A stretch of DNA of 64,000 nt, from the NCBI RefSeq assembly GCF_001988955.1, contig NZ_CP014263.1, positions 4,703,501 to 4,767,500 of the forward strand, written 5' to 3'. A program made the position numbers and the translations under genes. Positions 25,455 to 33,707 of the stretch are shown in pieces. The notes under the pieces are model-generated. The model saw only the letters and a program-made list of their open reading frames with translations, was not told where the DNA came from and did not search any database. This stretch comes from Spirosoma montaniterrae (GTDB lineage: Bacteria; Bacteroidota; Bacteroidia; Cytophagales; Spirosomataceae). The number at the start of each line of letters is the position of its first letter. Within the stretch, counting starts at the first letter, position 1.

Positions 25455-26300
25455 CACGCCCATTTTTCCATTCTGAAAATCGGCAAACGCTTCCATAATT
25501 TCCTCGCGGGTATTCATCACGAAGGGACCATAAGCGGCCAACGGTTCGCGGATGGGTTCGCCTGCCAGAATGAGCAATTTGCCATCAGAACCGGCTGAGA
25601 ATGTAAGTGTATCACCGTCGGCGTTGGTCAGCGCAAGTTGACCGCGCGTAATCGGTTCGCCATTCAATTGTGCTGAACCACTGAGAGCATATACAAAAAC
25701 CGTGTAGTCGGCTGGCATAGTCAGCGTTTCGGTCTGTCCGGTGGTTAACGTTAAATCGGCCAGAACAACCGGGCTGAAGGTATGCGCCGGACCAGTCAGG
25801 CCCGATAACTCGCCCGCAATGACGCGTAGGGCACCACCACCGGGCAGCACTGTAGCTGGTATGCGCGAGGATGCAATGTCCTGATACCGGGGCGAATTCA
25901 TCTTGTATTTGGCAGGCAGGTTCACCCATAACTGCACAAAATCGAGCCGCCCGCCCTGCCGCGAAAACGCGCTTTCGTGCTTTTCTTCGTGGATAATGCC
26001 CGAAGCTGCTGTCATCCACTGCACGTCGCCCGCGAACAGTTTACCGTGATTACCCGCCGAATCGCGGTGTTCGAGTGCACCTTCATAGACAACCGTAACG
26101 GTCTCGAAGCCCCGGTGTGGGTGCTGATCAACGCCTTTTGGGTGTTCGGAAGGGGCTACCTGCATCGGGCCGTGGTGGTCGAGCAAGAGGAACGGATTGT
26201 AGGGCCGCGAATTCTGCGGGTGAAAAGCATTCAGACCAACAAAGCCATCGCCCACACTGTTGGGCTGAGCGGTTTTTACGGAAGCAACAGTTCGATTCAT
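25449..26300 (-). CDS. pirin-family cupin protein
   Basis: A 283-residue bicupin. The N-terminal pirin domain has the metal motif HPHRGFETVTVVYEGALEHRDS and a second His/Glu set in ASGIIHEEKHE; a C-terminal pirin domain follows (about 165-280). Bacterial pirins include quercetinase-like oxygenases and regulators of metabolic enzymes; the role here is open. The ATG at 26300 (MNRTVASVK) is chosen since the upstream extension has no family match. Convergent with the polymerase gene. Confidence 0.9.
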   Translation of the reverse strand: MNRTVASVKTAQPNSVGDGFVGLNAFHPQNSRPYNPFLLLDHHGPMQVAPSEHPKGVDQHPHRGFETVTVVYEGALEHRDSAGNHGKLFAGDVQWMTAASGIIHEEKHESAFSRQGGRLDFVQLWVNLPAKYKMNSPRYQDIASSRIPATVLPGGGALRVIAGELSGLTGPAHTFSPVVLADLTLTTGQTETLTMPADYTVFVYALSGSAQLNGEPITRGQLALTNADGDTLTFSAGSDGKLLILAGEPIREPLAAYGPFVMNTREEIMEAFADFQNGKMGVL

Positions 26301-26379
26301 GACAGGTGTAATTAATGTAGATACATGCAAAATATAAACTGTACCTGTTATCAATTAGTTCGCGCCGGATGTGCCACAA

Positions 26380-27201
26380 CTAAACAGGTATGTTTTGCTC
26401 CTTTGGGCAAAAAAAGGTGGTTCGTCCACCAACGGTTGAGCGTTCGATACGGGTGCGGCAGCGGGGGCAAAACTTGTGCGCTTCTACGTCGTCGTAGGGC
26501 GAATCGTCCCATTCGCGGACGTGAATTAGAAAACTGTTCGGAAAGTCGCGGTAGGTGGCTTCATGGCGAATGGCCGTTTCCAGCACGAGCCGAGTGGCGT
26601 CGTGCAGGGCGGTTAGCTGTTCGTTGGTGAGTGTGTCGGCGCGTTGTTCGGGGTGAACGCGGGCCTGAAACAACACCTCATCCACAATCCAGTTGCCTAA
26701 TCCGGCCACTACGCTCTGATCGAGCAAAACGGGTTTAATAAAGGCTTTCTTGCGCCGGATGCGTTCGCTCAGTTCATTCACCGAAATGTCTAAGCCGTCG
26801 GGTGCAATTTTCTTGCGTTCCAGAAACGCATCGATGCTATCGATTAAGCCAACCCGCTCAAACTTACGCGGACACAAAAAGCCGAGGTTGAAGCCATTAC
26901 TAAACTCGAACACAATGCGGGCAAAGCGGGGCCGGTCGAGCGACGCGTGGTAGTATTCGAGGTCGCCGGTCATGCCGAAGTGCATGTGTACGATTACGTC
27001 GGGCGCGTCGGTTAATACGAACAGATTTTTGCCTACCCGGCGCGTTCCGGTAAACTGTCGCCCCACGAGCGTGGTCAGCAATGTGTTATAGTCGGTGGTG
27101 AGAAGTTTTCTGTCTTCAACTTCGATATGAGCAATCGGCTGGTTAAGCGACGATGTTTCGAGGTATTGTCGTCGGATTTCAACTTCGGGCAGTTCGGGCA
27201 T
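26380..27201 (-). CDS. mutM: formamidopyrimidine-DNA glycosylase (Fpg/Nei family)
   Basis: A 273-residue base-excision enzyme starting MPELPEVEIRR, with catalytic Pro2 and Glu3, the beta-hairpin Lys in RRVGKNLFV and a C-terminal zinc-finger region. The finger is unusual: the first pair CPRC is intact, but the second reads CPKE where CPxC is normal, so the last zinc ligand is missing or replaced by Glu. It removes oxidised purines such as 8-oxoguanine. It is downstream of tRNA-Phe on the same strand but separated by a terminator. Confidence 0.92.
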   Translation of the reverse strand: MPELPEVEIRRQYLETSSLNQPIAHIEVEDRKLLTTDYNTLLTTLVGRQFTGTRRVGKNLFVLTDAPDVIVHMHFGMTGDLEYYHASLDRPRFARIVFEFSNGFNLGFLCPRKFERVGLIDSIDAFLERKKIAPDGLDISVNELSERIRRKKAFIKPVLLDQSVVAGLGNWIVDEVLFQARVHPEQRADTLTNEQLTALHDATRLVLETAIRHEATYRDFPNSFLIHVREWDDSPYDDVEAHKFCPRCRTRIERSTVGGRTTFFCPKEQNIPV

Positions 27202-27368
27202 ATGGGCGTTGCTTTACCCGTATAAAACATCAGGCCCGGCTGCTTGTTAGATTCGGAGAAGGCCGTATATTTGCTAAGTCAAAAATTAGTATGCACGCAT
27301 ACTGTTTTTGACGGAAATAACTACAGAACCGATGCAGCGAACGCGTAGAGATGCTCTGAAAATGAAAA

Positions 27369-27392
27369 AAGCCTTCCCAGATGAGAAGGCTT
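27369..27392 (-). terminator. terminator after tRNA-Phe
   Basis: AAGCCTTC (27369-27376) pairs with GAAGGCTT (27385-27392); on the minus strand the stem is followed by a T-rich run. It lies 10 bases beyond the 3' end of the tRNA. Confidence 0.75.
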
Positions 27393-27401
27393 CCGTTGCG
27401 G

Positions 27402-27477
27402 TGGTGGTGATGGACGGAATCGAACCGCCGACACAAGGATTTTCAGTCCTTTGCTCTACCAACTGAGCTACATCACC
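27402..27477 (-). tRNA. tRNA-Phe (anticodon GAA)
   Basis: On the minus strand the gene begins GGTGATG, pairing with CATCACC at the 3' end. The D-arm reads GCTCAGTTGGTAGAGC, the anticodon loop CTGAAAA gives GAA (Phe), and the T-loop is TTCGATT. The 3' CCA is encoded (27404-27402). Length is 76 with CCA. It has its own promoter and terminator, so it is a single-gene unit. Confidence 0.96.
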
Positions 27478-27489
27478 GAAACGTGGGTG

Positions 27490-27519
27490 CAAAAGTACGT
27501 TTTCGTTTCCATTTTGCAA
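27490..27519 (-). promoter_or_regulatory. promoter of tRNA-Phe
   Basis: On the minus strand TTG (27519-27517), a 19-base spacer and TACTTTTG (27497-27490), a near-perfect Bacteroidota promoter, end 12 bases before the mature tRNA 5' end. Confidence 0.7.
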
Positions 27520-27602
27520 GTTTCTGACCGGAATAAATTTTTAGTAATTTTTACCTGATTGACTATTTTGCTGACAGTCAGCCTTATTAAGACCCCAAAC
27601 CA

Positions 27603-29006
27603 ATGCACATTCTTCAGCAAATTTTATTCGTAGCAGCTTTAGCCGTAGCAGCCTGGTTCGTTACGAAGCGCGTGAAACTGATTGCACGGGCCATCAATTT
27701 AGGTCGCCCCGAAGACCGGACCGACAACCCCGGCGAACGCTGGCGCACGACGCTGTTGGTAGCTTTCGGGCAAAAGAAAATGTTCACCAATCTGCTCGTG
27801 GGCGTAATGCACTTCGTCATTTATGCCGGGTTCATTATCATCAACCTCGAAATTTTAGAGATTATTTTAGATGGCATTTTGGGTACGCACCGACTGTTTG
27901 CGCCCTACATCACACCCATCTATCCGTTTCTGATCAACGTCTTTGAGGTGCTGGCATTCGGCGTTCTGGCCGTTTGTGTCGTTTTTCTGACGCGCCGGTT
28001 CGTTGCCCGCGTAAGCCGATTGCAGGCCGAGCGGCACCGCGAACTGCGCGGTTTCTCAATTCCTGATGCCACAATTATTCTGACCGCCGAAATTATCCTG
28101 ATGATTGCCTTCCTGACCTGGAATGCATCTGACAGTGTGCTGCGCGACCGGGGTGTGGGCTATTACGGCGACTTGCAGGGTGTTGTGCCGGATTTCCTGA
28201 TTAGCCAGTACCTGAAGCCACTGTTTGCCGGGTTCAGTGATACCGCACTGGTAGCCTACGAGCGCGTGTCGTGGTGGTTGCATATCCTTGGTATTCTGGC
28301 ATTTGCCGTGTACGTGACTTACTCGAAACACCTGCATATTGCGCTCGGCTTCCCGAACGTGTATTTCTCGGACCTGCAACCTAAAGGCGAAATGCAGAAC
28401 ATGCCCGCCGTGACGAAGGAAGTGCAACTGATGCTCGGCTTGCCGGTTACGACCGAACCCGATGGCTCACAGGCTAACGACAACGGTATGCAACCCGCCG
28501 AAGCTACGTCGGGCGAGTCCACACCAGACGAAATCGGGCGTTTTGGCGCGAAAGACGTGTATGACCTGAAATGGATCAACCTCATGAACGCGTACAGTTG
28601 TACCGAATGTGGTCGCTGTACGGCGGCTTGCCCGGCCAATATAACCGGCAAAAAACTGTCGCCCCGCAAAATCATGATGGACACCCGCGACCGGCTCGAA
28701 GAGATTCAGCGCGGCTGGCAAACCAACGGCGTCGATTATAAAGACGAAAAATCATTGCTGGGCGACTACATTACCGCCGAAGAACTGAACGCCTGCACCA
28801 CCTGCCAGGCATGTATTAATGCCTGCCCCATCAACATCAATCCGCTCGATATTATTCTGCAATTGCGCCGGTATAGGGTCATGGAAGAGTCGCAGGCTCC
28901 GGCATCCTGGAACGCCATGTTCAGCAATATCGAAAACAATATGGCTCCCTGGAAATTCTCGCCCAGTGACCGGTTCAACTGGGCCGAAATGGTAAATGAG
29001 AAGTAG
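27603..29006 (+). CDS. membrane Fe-S oxidoreductase with two 4Fe-4S clusters
   Basis: A 467-residue protein: about five membrane spans in the first 260 residues (cytochrome-b/NarI-like topology), then a ferredoxin-type domain with CTECGRCTAACP (about 337-348) and CTTCQACINACP (about 398-409). This plan is shared by the HdrC/LdpD-like membrane subunits that pass electrons between quinone and a CCG-domain partner, which follows here after 94 bases. Substrate unknown. The two genes form a unit despite an inverted repeat in the gap. The start ATG at 27603 opens on a membrane span. Confidence 0.87.
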   Translation: MHILQQILFVAALAVAAWFVTKRVKLIARAINLGRPEDRTDNPGERWRTTLLVAFGQKKMFTNLLVGVMHFVIYAGFIIINLEILEIILDGILGTHRLFAPYITPIYPFLINVFEVLAFGVLAVCVVFLTRRFVARVSRLQAERHRELRGFSIPDATIILTAEIILMIAFLTWNASDSVLRDRGVGYYGDLQGVVPDFLISQYLKPLFAGFSDTALVAYERVSWWLHILGILAFAVYVTYSKHLHIALGFPNVYFSDLQPKGEMQNMPAVTKEVQLMLGLPVTTEPDGSQANDNGMQPAEATSGESTPDEIGRFGAKDVYDLKWINLMNAYSCTECGRCTAACPANITGKKLSPRKIMMDTRDRLEEIQRGWQTNGVDYKDEKSLLGDYITAEELNACTTCQACINACPININPLDIILQLRRYRVMEESQAPASWNAMFSNIENNMAPWKFSPSDRFNWAEMVNEK

Positions 29007-29095
29007 TTGTAAAGTTGTAGCGTTATAAAGTTGTAGAGTTGGCTCCGCCATCATCCGTCAACTTTGTAACGCTATAACTTTACAACTCTACAACT
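29004..29095. repeat. imperfect inverted repeat of GTTGTA-type words
   Basis: The left half (29004-29041) and right half (about 29058-29095) are mutually inverted except for a few bases and one 7-base length difference. Both halves repeat words like GTTGTAAAGTT and GTTATA. The sequence style matches the repeat at 32507-32603. It fills the whole gap between the two Fe-S genes. Confidence 0.7.
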
Positions 29096-29100
29096 TGATA

Positions 29101-29904
29101 ATGATGACAACTGAAAAAACATACACCGTGCCGACAATGGCCGACATGATGGCCGCTGGCGACGAACCTGAGGTCTTGTTCTGGGTTGGTTGTGCTGGTT
29201 CGTTCGATGATCGGTACAAGCGCGTTACTGTTGCGTTCGTGCGCATCCTGAACCACGTAGGTATCAAGTTTGCCGTACTCGGCCCCGAAGAAGCCTGCAC
29301 TGGCGACCCGGCCCGGCGGGCGGGCAACGAATTTCTGTTTCAGATGCAGGCCATGAGCAATATCCAGGTGCTGAACGGCTACAACGTAAAGAAAATCGTG
29401 ACGGCCTGCCCGCACTGTTTCAATACACTCAAAAACGAGTATCCCGAACTGGGCGGTAACTACGAAGTGATTCACCACTCCACTTTTCTCCAGGGACTAA
29501 TTGACGAAGGCCGCATTCGCGTGAAAGATGGGCAGTCGTTCAAAGGCCGTAAAATCACGTTCCATGACTCGTGCTATTTAGGCCGGGCCAATAAAATTTA
29601 CGAAGCTCCGCGCGAGGTGCTGGCTGCATTAGACGCCGATCTGGTCGAGATGAAGCGCGTAAAAGCGAACGGCCTTTGCTGCGGAGCGGGTGGCGGTCAG
29701 TATTTTAAGGAGCCGGAACCGGGCAACAAAGACGTGAACGTAGAGCGCGTGCAGGAAGCGTTGGCTACCGGTGCCGACACCATCGCCGTGTCATGCCCGT
29801 TTTGTATGACGATGATGTCGGACGGAGTGAAGAACCAGAACCGCGAAGACAGCGTTCGGGTCTATGATATCTCCGAGCTAATCGCGCAGGGGGAAGGACT
29901 TTGA
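29101..29904 (+). CDS. CCG-domain (HdrB/GlcF-like) Fe-S oxidoreductase subunit
   Basis: A 267-residue protein with two cysteine-rich CCG domains: an atypical first (WVGCAG at the N-terminus, with ACPHC near residue 102), and a second with HDSCYLGR, GLCCGAGGG and SCPFCMTMM. These domains bind a non-cubane or 4Fe-4S cluster in HdrB, GlcF and LutA. Together with the upstream membrane subunit it forms a two-part oxidoreductase, perhaps for a hydroxyacid or disulfide. The frame opens at a TTG (29095); I use the ATG at 29101. Confidence 0.87.
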   Translation: MMTTEKTYTVPTMADMMAAGDEPEVLFWVGCAGSFDDRYKRVTVAFVRILNHVGIKFAVLGPEEACTGDPARRAGNEFLFQMQAMSNIQVLNGYNVKKIVTACPHCFNTLKNEYPELGGNYEVIHHSTFLQGLIDEGRIRVKDGQSFKGRKITFHDSCYLGRANKIYEAPREVLAALDADLVEMKRVKANGLCCGAGGGQYFKEPEPGNKDVNVERVQEALATGADTIAVSCPFCMTMMSDGVKNQNREDSVRVYDISELIAQGEGL

Positions 29905-29991
29905 CAGTGAACCGCCAACAGCGAGCAGCCAACAGTTAATCGTACTGAGTGGACATCTCACTGTTGGCTGTTGGCTGCTAACTGTTGACTG
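29905..29991. repeat. imperfect inverted repeat of CAACAGC-type words
   Basis: Arms 29905-29936 and 29960-29991 are inverted over 32 bases with about seven mismatches. Both are made of words such as GCAGCCAACAG. The left arm starts on the base after the upstream stop codon and the right arm ends 3 bases before the next ATG. Confidence 0.65.
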
Positions 29992-29994
29992 AAT

Positions 29995-30531
29995 ATGTAC
30001 ACCAACTTTGCCAACTTGCCCGATACAGCCCGCGTGTGGGTCTATCAGGCCAATCGCCCGCTCTTGGATGCGGATGTAAGTACGATTCAGAATGCTTTGC
30101 AACCTGCGTTGGAGCAGTGGGCCGCACACGGGCAACCGCTGCTGGCATCGGCGCAGGTAATCGAGAATCGGTTTGTGGTTATTGGCGTCGATGAGGGCTA
30201 CAACCTGCCGAGCGGCTGTTCTATTGACGCGTCGGTACGAACGCTTCAACAGATTGGGCAGCAGGCTGGGATCGATTTTTTCGACAGGTCGGCGGCTGTG
30301 CGCGGAGCCGATGGGCTGGTGCAGACGTTCGCGTTGCCTCAGATTAAAGCCGCCGTTGCTGCCGGGCAGATTGCCCCCGATTCAATTATTTTTAATACGC
30401 TGGTCAAAACCAAAGCCGAATTCTTGACAGATTGGCAGATTCTGGCGAGTCAGTCATGGCTAAAGCGGTATTTTGGCGTAGATACGCAACCCTCTGCGTC
30501 CTCTCCGGTGTCAGCAGTGGGTCACGATTAA
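29995..30531 (+). CDS. conserved Bacteroidota protein of unknown function
   Basis: A 178-residue soluble protein of alpha/beta composition with a conserved-looking SGCSIDASVRTLQQIG motif (about 75-90) that resembles a Cys-Ser active or binding loop. Related proteins in Cytophagales are often labelled ABC transporter ATPase without any Walker motif, and none is seen here, so that label should not be used. It follows the Fe-S genes on the same strand; its role is unknown. Confidence 0.75.
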   Translation: MYTNFANLPDTARVWVYQANRPLLDADVSTIQNALQPALEQWAAHGQPLLASAQVIENRFVVIGVDEGYNLPSGCSIDASVRTLQQIGQQAGIDFFDRSAAVRGADGLVQTFALPQIKAAVAAGQIAPDSIIFNTLVKTKAEFLTDWQILASQSWLKRYFGVDTQPSASSPVSAVGHD

Positions 30532-30769
30532 TTCAATAGGGTATAAGTTTTTCCAACTACTTATCTAAAAAATTAAAACCCGTTCTAACGCTGACGTTTT
30601 ACAAAACGTTCATGACAAATCGGCATAATTGCCTGATTTTAAACCTTTATTTTGAACAAAGGATTGATTTTTGCAGTAAAGTACGAACAACACGTAGCGA
30701 ACTGGTTTGGTGCCAGCATCGAAATCGTTGAGCCGGGCCGATAGGAAACGGCAATTAACCCGTACTTTT

Positions 30770-31447
30770 ATGGCGACCATTCCCGAAGTTATGCCAGATA
30801 CGCCAACTCGCGACGATCAATTACTGCCAGGCGACAATGCCGCTGAACAACCGGCGGCAGAAACACCCGTTCGTCGGTATACCGACGAGCAGAAATATCA
30901 GGTGTTCAACAAGGAGTTCATGCCCCACATTGACTCCATGTACAATTTTGCCTTCCGGCTGACCAACGACGAGGACGATGCCAACGATCTCGTGCAGGAT
31001 ACCTACCTGAAGGCGTTTCGGTTTATTTCGTCATTTGAGCAAGGAACTAACGCAAAAGCGTGGCTGTTCCGCATTCTGAAGAATAGCTTCATCAACGATT
31101 ATCGGAAAAAAAGCAAGGAACCGGCTAAAGTCGATTATCAGGACGTAGAAACGACCTATAATTCGGAAGATGCCGAAACCGAGCACACCGTCGACCTGCG
31201 GGCCGAATCGGTTTCTGATTTAATTGGTGATGAAGTAGCCACCGCCCTAAACTCATTACCGGTTGACTTCAGAACGGTGATTATTCTCTGCGATATCGAA
31301 GGATTTACGTATGAGGAAATGGCTAAGATTCTGGACATTCCGATTGGCACTGTCCGGTCGAGATTGCACCGCGCTCGTAACCTGTTGAAAGAAAAATTGC
31401 GTGATTACGCGGCTTCGATGGGGTATAATGAAGAAAGTGACGAATAA
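30770..31447 (+). CDS. ECF-type RNA polymerase sigma factor
   Basis: A 225-residue sigma factor: region 2 (about 45-115, with FRLTNDEDDANDLVQDTYLKAF and the AWLFRILKNSFINDYR core) and region 4 (about 160-215, GFTYEEMAKILDIPIGTVRSRLHRAR). It binds core RNA polymerase at special promoters. An acidic, disordered N-terminus of about 40 residues is unusual. The frame runs back to a TTG at 30707; I use the ATG at 30770. A small zinc-binding protein 80 bases downstream looks like its anti-sigma factor. Confidence 0.92.
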   Translation: MATIPEVMPDTPTRDDQLLPGDNAAEQPAAETPVRRYTDEQKYQVFNKEFMPHIDSMYNFAFRLTNDEDDANDLVQDTYLKAFRFISSFEQGTNAKAWLFRILKNSFINDYRKKSKEPAKVDYQDVETTYNSEDAETEHTVDLRAESVSDLIGDEVATALNSLPVDFRTVIILCDIEGFTYEEMAKILDIPIGTVRSRLHRARNLLKEKLRDYAASMGYNEESDE

Positions 31448-31499
31448 ACCGAACTTTTTCTACGCATAAATTGGTTCTGCTGATAACTTAACGTATTAT

Positions 31500-31507
31500 T
31501 ATTTTTG
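31500..31507 (+). promoter_or_regulatory. -7 element before the anti-sigma-like gene
   Basis: TATTTTTG matches TAnnTTTG and lies 20 bases before the ATG at 31528. No good -33 box is seen at 19-21 bases. It suggests the small gene can be expressed apart from the sigma factor. Confidence 0.45.
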
Positions 31508-31527
31508 GAATAAATATAATTTTTCCA

Positions 31528-31818
31528 ATGCAAACGTCGTTGCCATCATCGTCTTCATCCAGCCTTCGCCCTGCGATGAAAGAACATTGCGATCACCAGG
31601 CAGATTGCTTGAAGATGATACAATTAATTCTGGATGGGGAAGCCACCGAACAGCAACTCGCCCGCCTGCGGGATAACTTAGAGACCTGCCAACCCTGCAT
31701 TCGCATGTATCATTTGGAGAAGGAAATCAAGGAGTTGCTTACCAAGAAAATGGAAAAAAGGTGCTGCCCCGATCAGTTAGTGGCAACCATCAAAGCCAAG
31801 ATTCTTACATTCAGCTAA
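31528..31818 (+). CDS. small zinc-binding anti-sigma-like protein
   Basis: A 96-residue protein following the ECF sigma gene. Motifs: EHCDHQADC near residues 19-27 and NLETCQPC near 50-57, like the zinc-anti-sigma (ZAS/RsrA) fold, in which Hx3CxxC senses thiol oxidation. In this copy the position of that His is taken by Asn (N-L-E-T-C-x-x-C), while other His and Cys residues nearby could serve. The Ser-rich first 16 residues may not be translated if the ATG at 31576 is used; the promoter location favours 31528. Role inferred from position and cysteine pattern. Confidence 0.75.
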   Translation: MQTSLPSSSSSSLRPAMKEHCDHQADCLKMIQLILDGEATEQQLARLRDNLETCQPCIRMYHLEKEIKELLTKKMEKRCCPDQLVATIKAKILTFS

Positions 31819-31832
31819 CCAAAACACAACCT

Positions 31833-31881
31833 AATTGGGGTAATCAGACCACCGTTCCAAACGGCCCTGATTACCCCAATT
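31833..31881. repeat. 15-base perfect inverted repeat between anti-sigma and gmk genes
   Basis: Arms 31833-31847 and 31867-31881 are exact reverse complements with a 19-base loop. No U-run follows on the plus strand, so it is a weak terminator candidate; it may belong with the other gap-filling repeats. Confidence 0.65.
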
Positions 31882-31903
31882 CACTTTAAACAGTTTACCA
31901 AAC

Positions 31904-32503
31904 TTGGACGGCAAACTCATTATCTTCTCGGCTCCTTCGGGGTCTGGCAAAACCACCATCGTCAAGCATTTGCTGGCCGGGAACGCAAATCTCGGCTTTT
32001 CTATTTCGGCCTGCACCCGCGACCGCCGGGGTCGCTCAGAGGAAAATGGTAAAGATTATTATTTTCTGACACCCGAAGAGTTTAAGCAGAAAATTGATAA
32101 TCACGAGTTTGTAGAGTGGGAAGAGGTGTATGTTGGCGCATTTTATGGCACATTAAAGTCTGAAATCGAACGGCTGTGGGCGGCTGGTAAACACGTACTG
32201 TTCGATGTTGACGTAAAGGGTGGCCTAAAACTAAAAGAATATTATGGCGACAAGGCACTGGCGGTTTTCGTGAAGGTTCCCGATGAAGAAACCCTCCGTC
32301 AACGCCTGATTGGACGCGGTTCTGAAACGGAAGAAAGCCTGTCGAAACGGCTGTTTAAAGTGCATTTCGAGATGAGTTTTCAGAATGAATTCGACGTTAT
32401 TTTAGTCAACGACGATCTGGAAACCTCATACCGCAAAGCCCAGCAATTGGTCGACGATTTTGTCAGAGAAGGCAAAATGCCCGCCAAAGGAACGGTTATT
32501 TGA
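31904..32503 (+). CDS. gmk: guanylate kinase
   Basis: A 199-residue enzyme with the P-loop [11 protein letters not shown], the GMP-binding set ([20 protein letters not shown]) and lid residues [12 protein letters not shown]. It makes GDP from GMP and ATP. The only in-frame start near the family N-terminus is TTG at 31904; the frame closes upstream at a TGA (31868) with no ATG between, so TTG initiation is the best reading. It is followed after 104 bases by nadD. Confidence 0.93.
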   Translation: MDGKLIIFSAPSGSGKTTIVKHLLAGNANLGFSISACTRDRRGRSEENGKDYYFLTPEEFKQKIDNHEFVEWEEVYVGAFYGTLKSEIERLWAAGKHVLFDVDVKGGLKLKEYYGDKALAVFVKVPDEETLRQRLIGRGSETEESLSKRLFKVHFEMSFQNEFDVILVNDDLETSYRKAQQLVDDFVREGKMPAKGTVI

Positions 32504-32506
32504 CAG

Positions 32507-32603
32507 AGTTATAGAGTTGTAGGGTTATATGGTTGTAAAGTTGGGCTGTAGCCTTCTTTTGCGAAGCAACCCTACAATGGTATAACCCTACAACGGTACA
32601 ACT
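32507..32603. repeat. imperfect inverted repeat of GTTGTA-type words
   Basis: Arms 32507-32543 and 32567-32603 pair over 37 bases with about eight mismatches. Words GTTGTAGGGTTATA and GTTATAGAG repeat within the arms. Starts 4 bases after the gmk stop and ends 4 bases before the nadD ATG. Sister of the repeat at 29004-29095. Confidence 0.72.
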
Positions 32604-32607
32604 ACTG

Positions 32608-33180
32608 ATGAAAATAGGTTTGTTCTTCGGGTCGTTCAACCCGATTCATATCGGACATCTGATTATAGCCAACACAATGGCGACATCGACCGACCTGGAG
32701 CAGGTCTGGTTTGTGGTATCGCCCCAGAATCCGTTTAAGAAAACGAAAAGTCTATTACACGAATTCGACCGGTTCGACTTGGTGGAGCGGGCCATCGCCG
32801 ATAACAGCCGTTTAAAAGCCACCAACATCGAGTTTTCGATGCCTAAACCCAGCTACACGGTCGATACGCTGGCGCGACTAAGCGAGAAGTATCCGCAACA
32901 CCAGTTCGCGCTCATCATGGGCGAAGACAATCTGGAGCAGTTTGCCAACTGGAAAAATCATCAGGCTATTCTCGATTTCTACGGTCTGTACGTGTATCCG
33001 CGCCCCCGCGCTGCCGACAGCCCTTTCAAAACGCACCCCAACGTTCGGCTGGTTCAGGCTCCTTTGTTGGATATTTCGGCCACGTTTATCCGCGAAAGCC
33101 TGAAAGCTAACCGCTCCATCCGCTACATGGTGCCGGAGGTAGTCGAAGAAATGATAGAGCGGAAGAAGTTTTACGTTTGA
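32608..33180 (+). CDS. nadD: nicotinate-nucleotide adenylyltransferase
   Basis: A 190-residue nucleotidyltransferase beginning MKIGLFFGSFNPIHIGHL, the GxFxPxHxGH motif, with the C-terminal signature DISATFIRESLK (ISxTxxR). It adenylates nicotinate mononucleotide in NAD synthesis. Together with nadC at 9250 it covers two steps of the de novo pathway. The start and length fit the family. A repeat of family A begins 3 bases after the stop. Confidence 0.95.
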   Translation: MKIGLFFGSFNPIHIGHLIIANTMATSTDLEQVWFVVSPQNPFKKTKSLLHEFDRFDLVERAIADNSRLKATNIEFSMPKPSYTVDTLARLSEKYPQHQFALIMGEDNLEQFANWKNHQAILDFYGLYVYPRPRAADSPFKTHPNVRLVQAPLLDISATFIRESLKANRSIRYMVPEVVEEMIERKKFYV

Positions 33181-33182
33181 GC

Positions 33183-33252
33183 GTAATGCGGCTGGAAAGC
33201 CGCTCGTCTATTCAAGTTAATGTGTTTACCGGCGGCTTTCCAGCCGCATTAC
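33183..33252. repeat. REP-like inverted pair, family A copy 2
   Basis: Arms 33183-33203 and 33232-33252 are perfect reverse complements over 21 bases with a 28-base spacer. Each arm contains the palindrome GCGGCTGGAAAGCCGC. It fills the convergent gap between nadD and the lipoprotein gene. Confidence 0.9.
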
Positions 33253-33259
33253 ACATCAC

Positions 33260-33640
33260 TTACGGTATCCCGTTCTGGAACGTAATTTCGGTGGCTAAAC
33301 CGATGGCACTGAATCGGATTGCTACCGAACGGCTTCGTGATTTGGCACCGGCTTTATCGCATTGCGGGCCTTTTTGCAGAAAATAAATGTAAAATTTCTG
33401 ATTCCGGTCAGCAATCTGATTAACGTCGGGCCGACCCAGCAGTTCGCCGATGGAGTTGGCTGTTTTGCCCCGGATGTTTTCTATTTCAGCGCGGAAGTCA
33501 GGTTCGAGCGCGGCCCGCACACCGTTGCACCCCCCCCGGTCGCCCCGCCATTTTTTCAGGTCGAGTTTGCCAAGCTGATCTGGTGCGGGACCGCAGGCTG
33601 TGAGGAGAATGCTTACTATAATGGTAGTGAGTGGGCGCAT
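33260..33640 (-). CDS. small lipoprotein of unknown function
   Basis: A 126-residue lipoprotein. Signal and lipobox: MRPLTTIIVSILLTAC. The mature part has two Cys residues that could form a disulfide (one in RGGCNGVR, one in GPQCDKAG) and an Asn/Gly-rich core (IGELLGRPDVNQI). No family is recognised. The frame extends upstream to 33715, but that part only translates the family A repeat, so the ATG at 33640 is used. It is downstream of the M28 peptidase gene on the same strand, with a repeat between. Confidence 0.75.
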   Translation of the reverse strand: MRPLTTIIVSILLTACGPAPDQLGKLDLKKWRGDRGGCNGVRAALEPDFRAEIENIRGKTANSIGELLGRPDVNQIADRNQKFYIYFLQKGPQCDKAGAKSRSRSVAIRFSAIGLATEITFQNGIP

Positions 33641-33642
33641 AC

Positions 33643-33706
33643 GTAATGCGGCTGGAAAGCCGCTTCTTCCTAAATCTTTACAAAAGCGGCTTCCCAGCCG
33701 CGTTAC
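33643..33706. repeat. REP-like inverted pair, family A copy 3
   Basis: Arms 33643-33663 and 33686-33706 pair over 21 bases with two mismatches and a 22-base spacer. The left arm matches copy 2 exactly over GCGGCTGGAAAGCCGC. It lies in the gap between the peptidase stop (33708) and the lipoprotein start (33640), which read in the same direction. Confidence 0.88.
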
Positions 33707-33707
33707 A

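Noticed and set aside
27266..27273. A TATATTTG box on the plus strand
   Set aside because: It matches TAnnTTTG but would lead into the antisense of tRNA-Phe with no gene for over 300 bases; treated as chance.
29995..30531. ABC transporter ATPase label often given to this protein type
   Set aside because: No Walker A, Walker B or signature motif is present.
29004..32603. A CRISPR array suggested by the reiterated words
   Set aside because: The words form inverted arms, not regularly spaced direct repeats, and there are no cas genes in the window.
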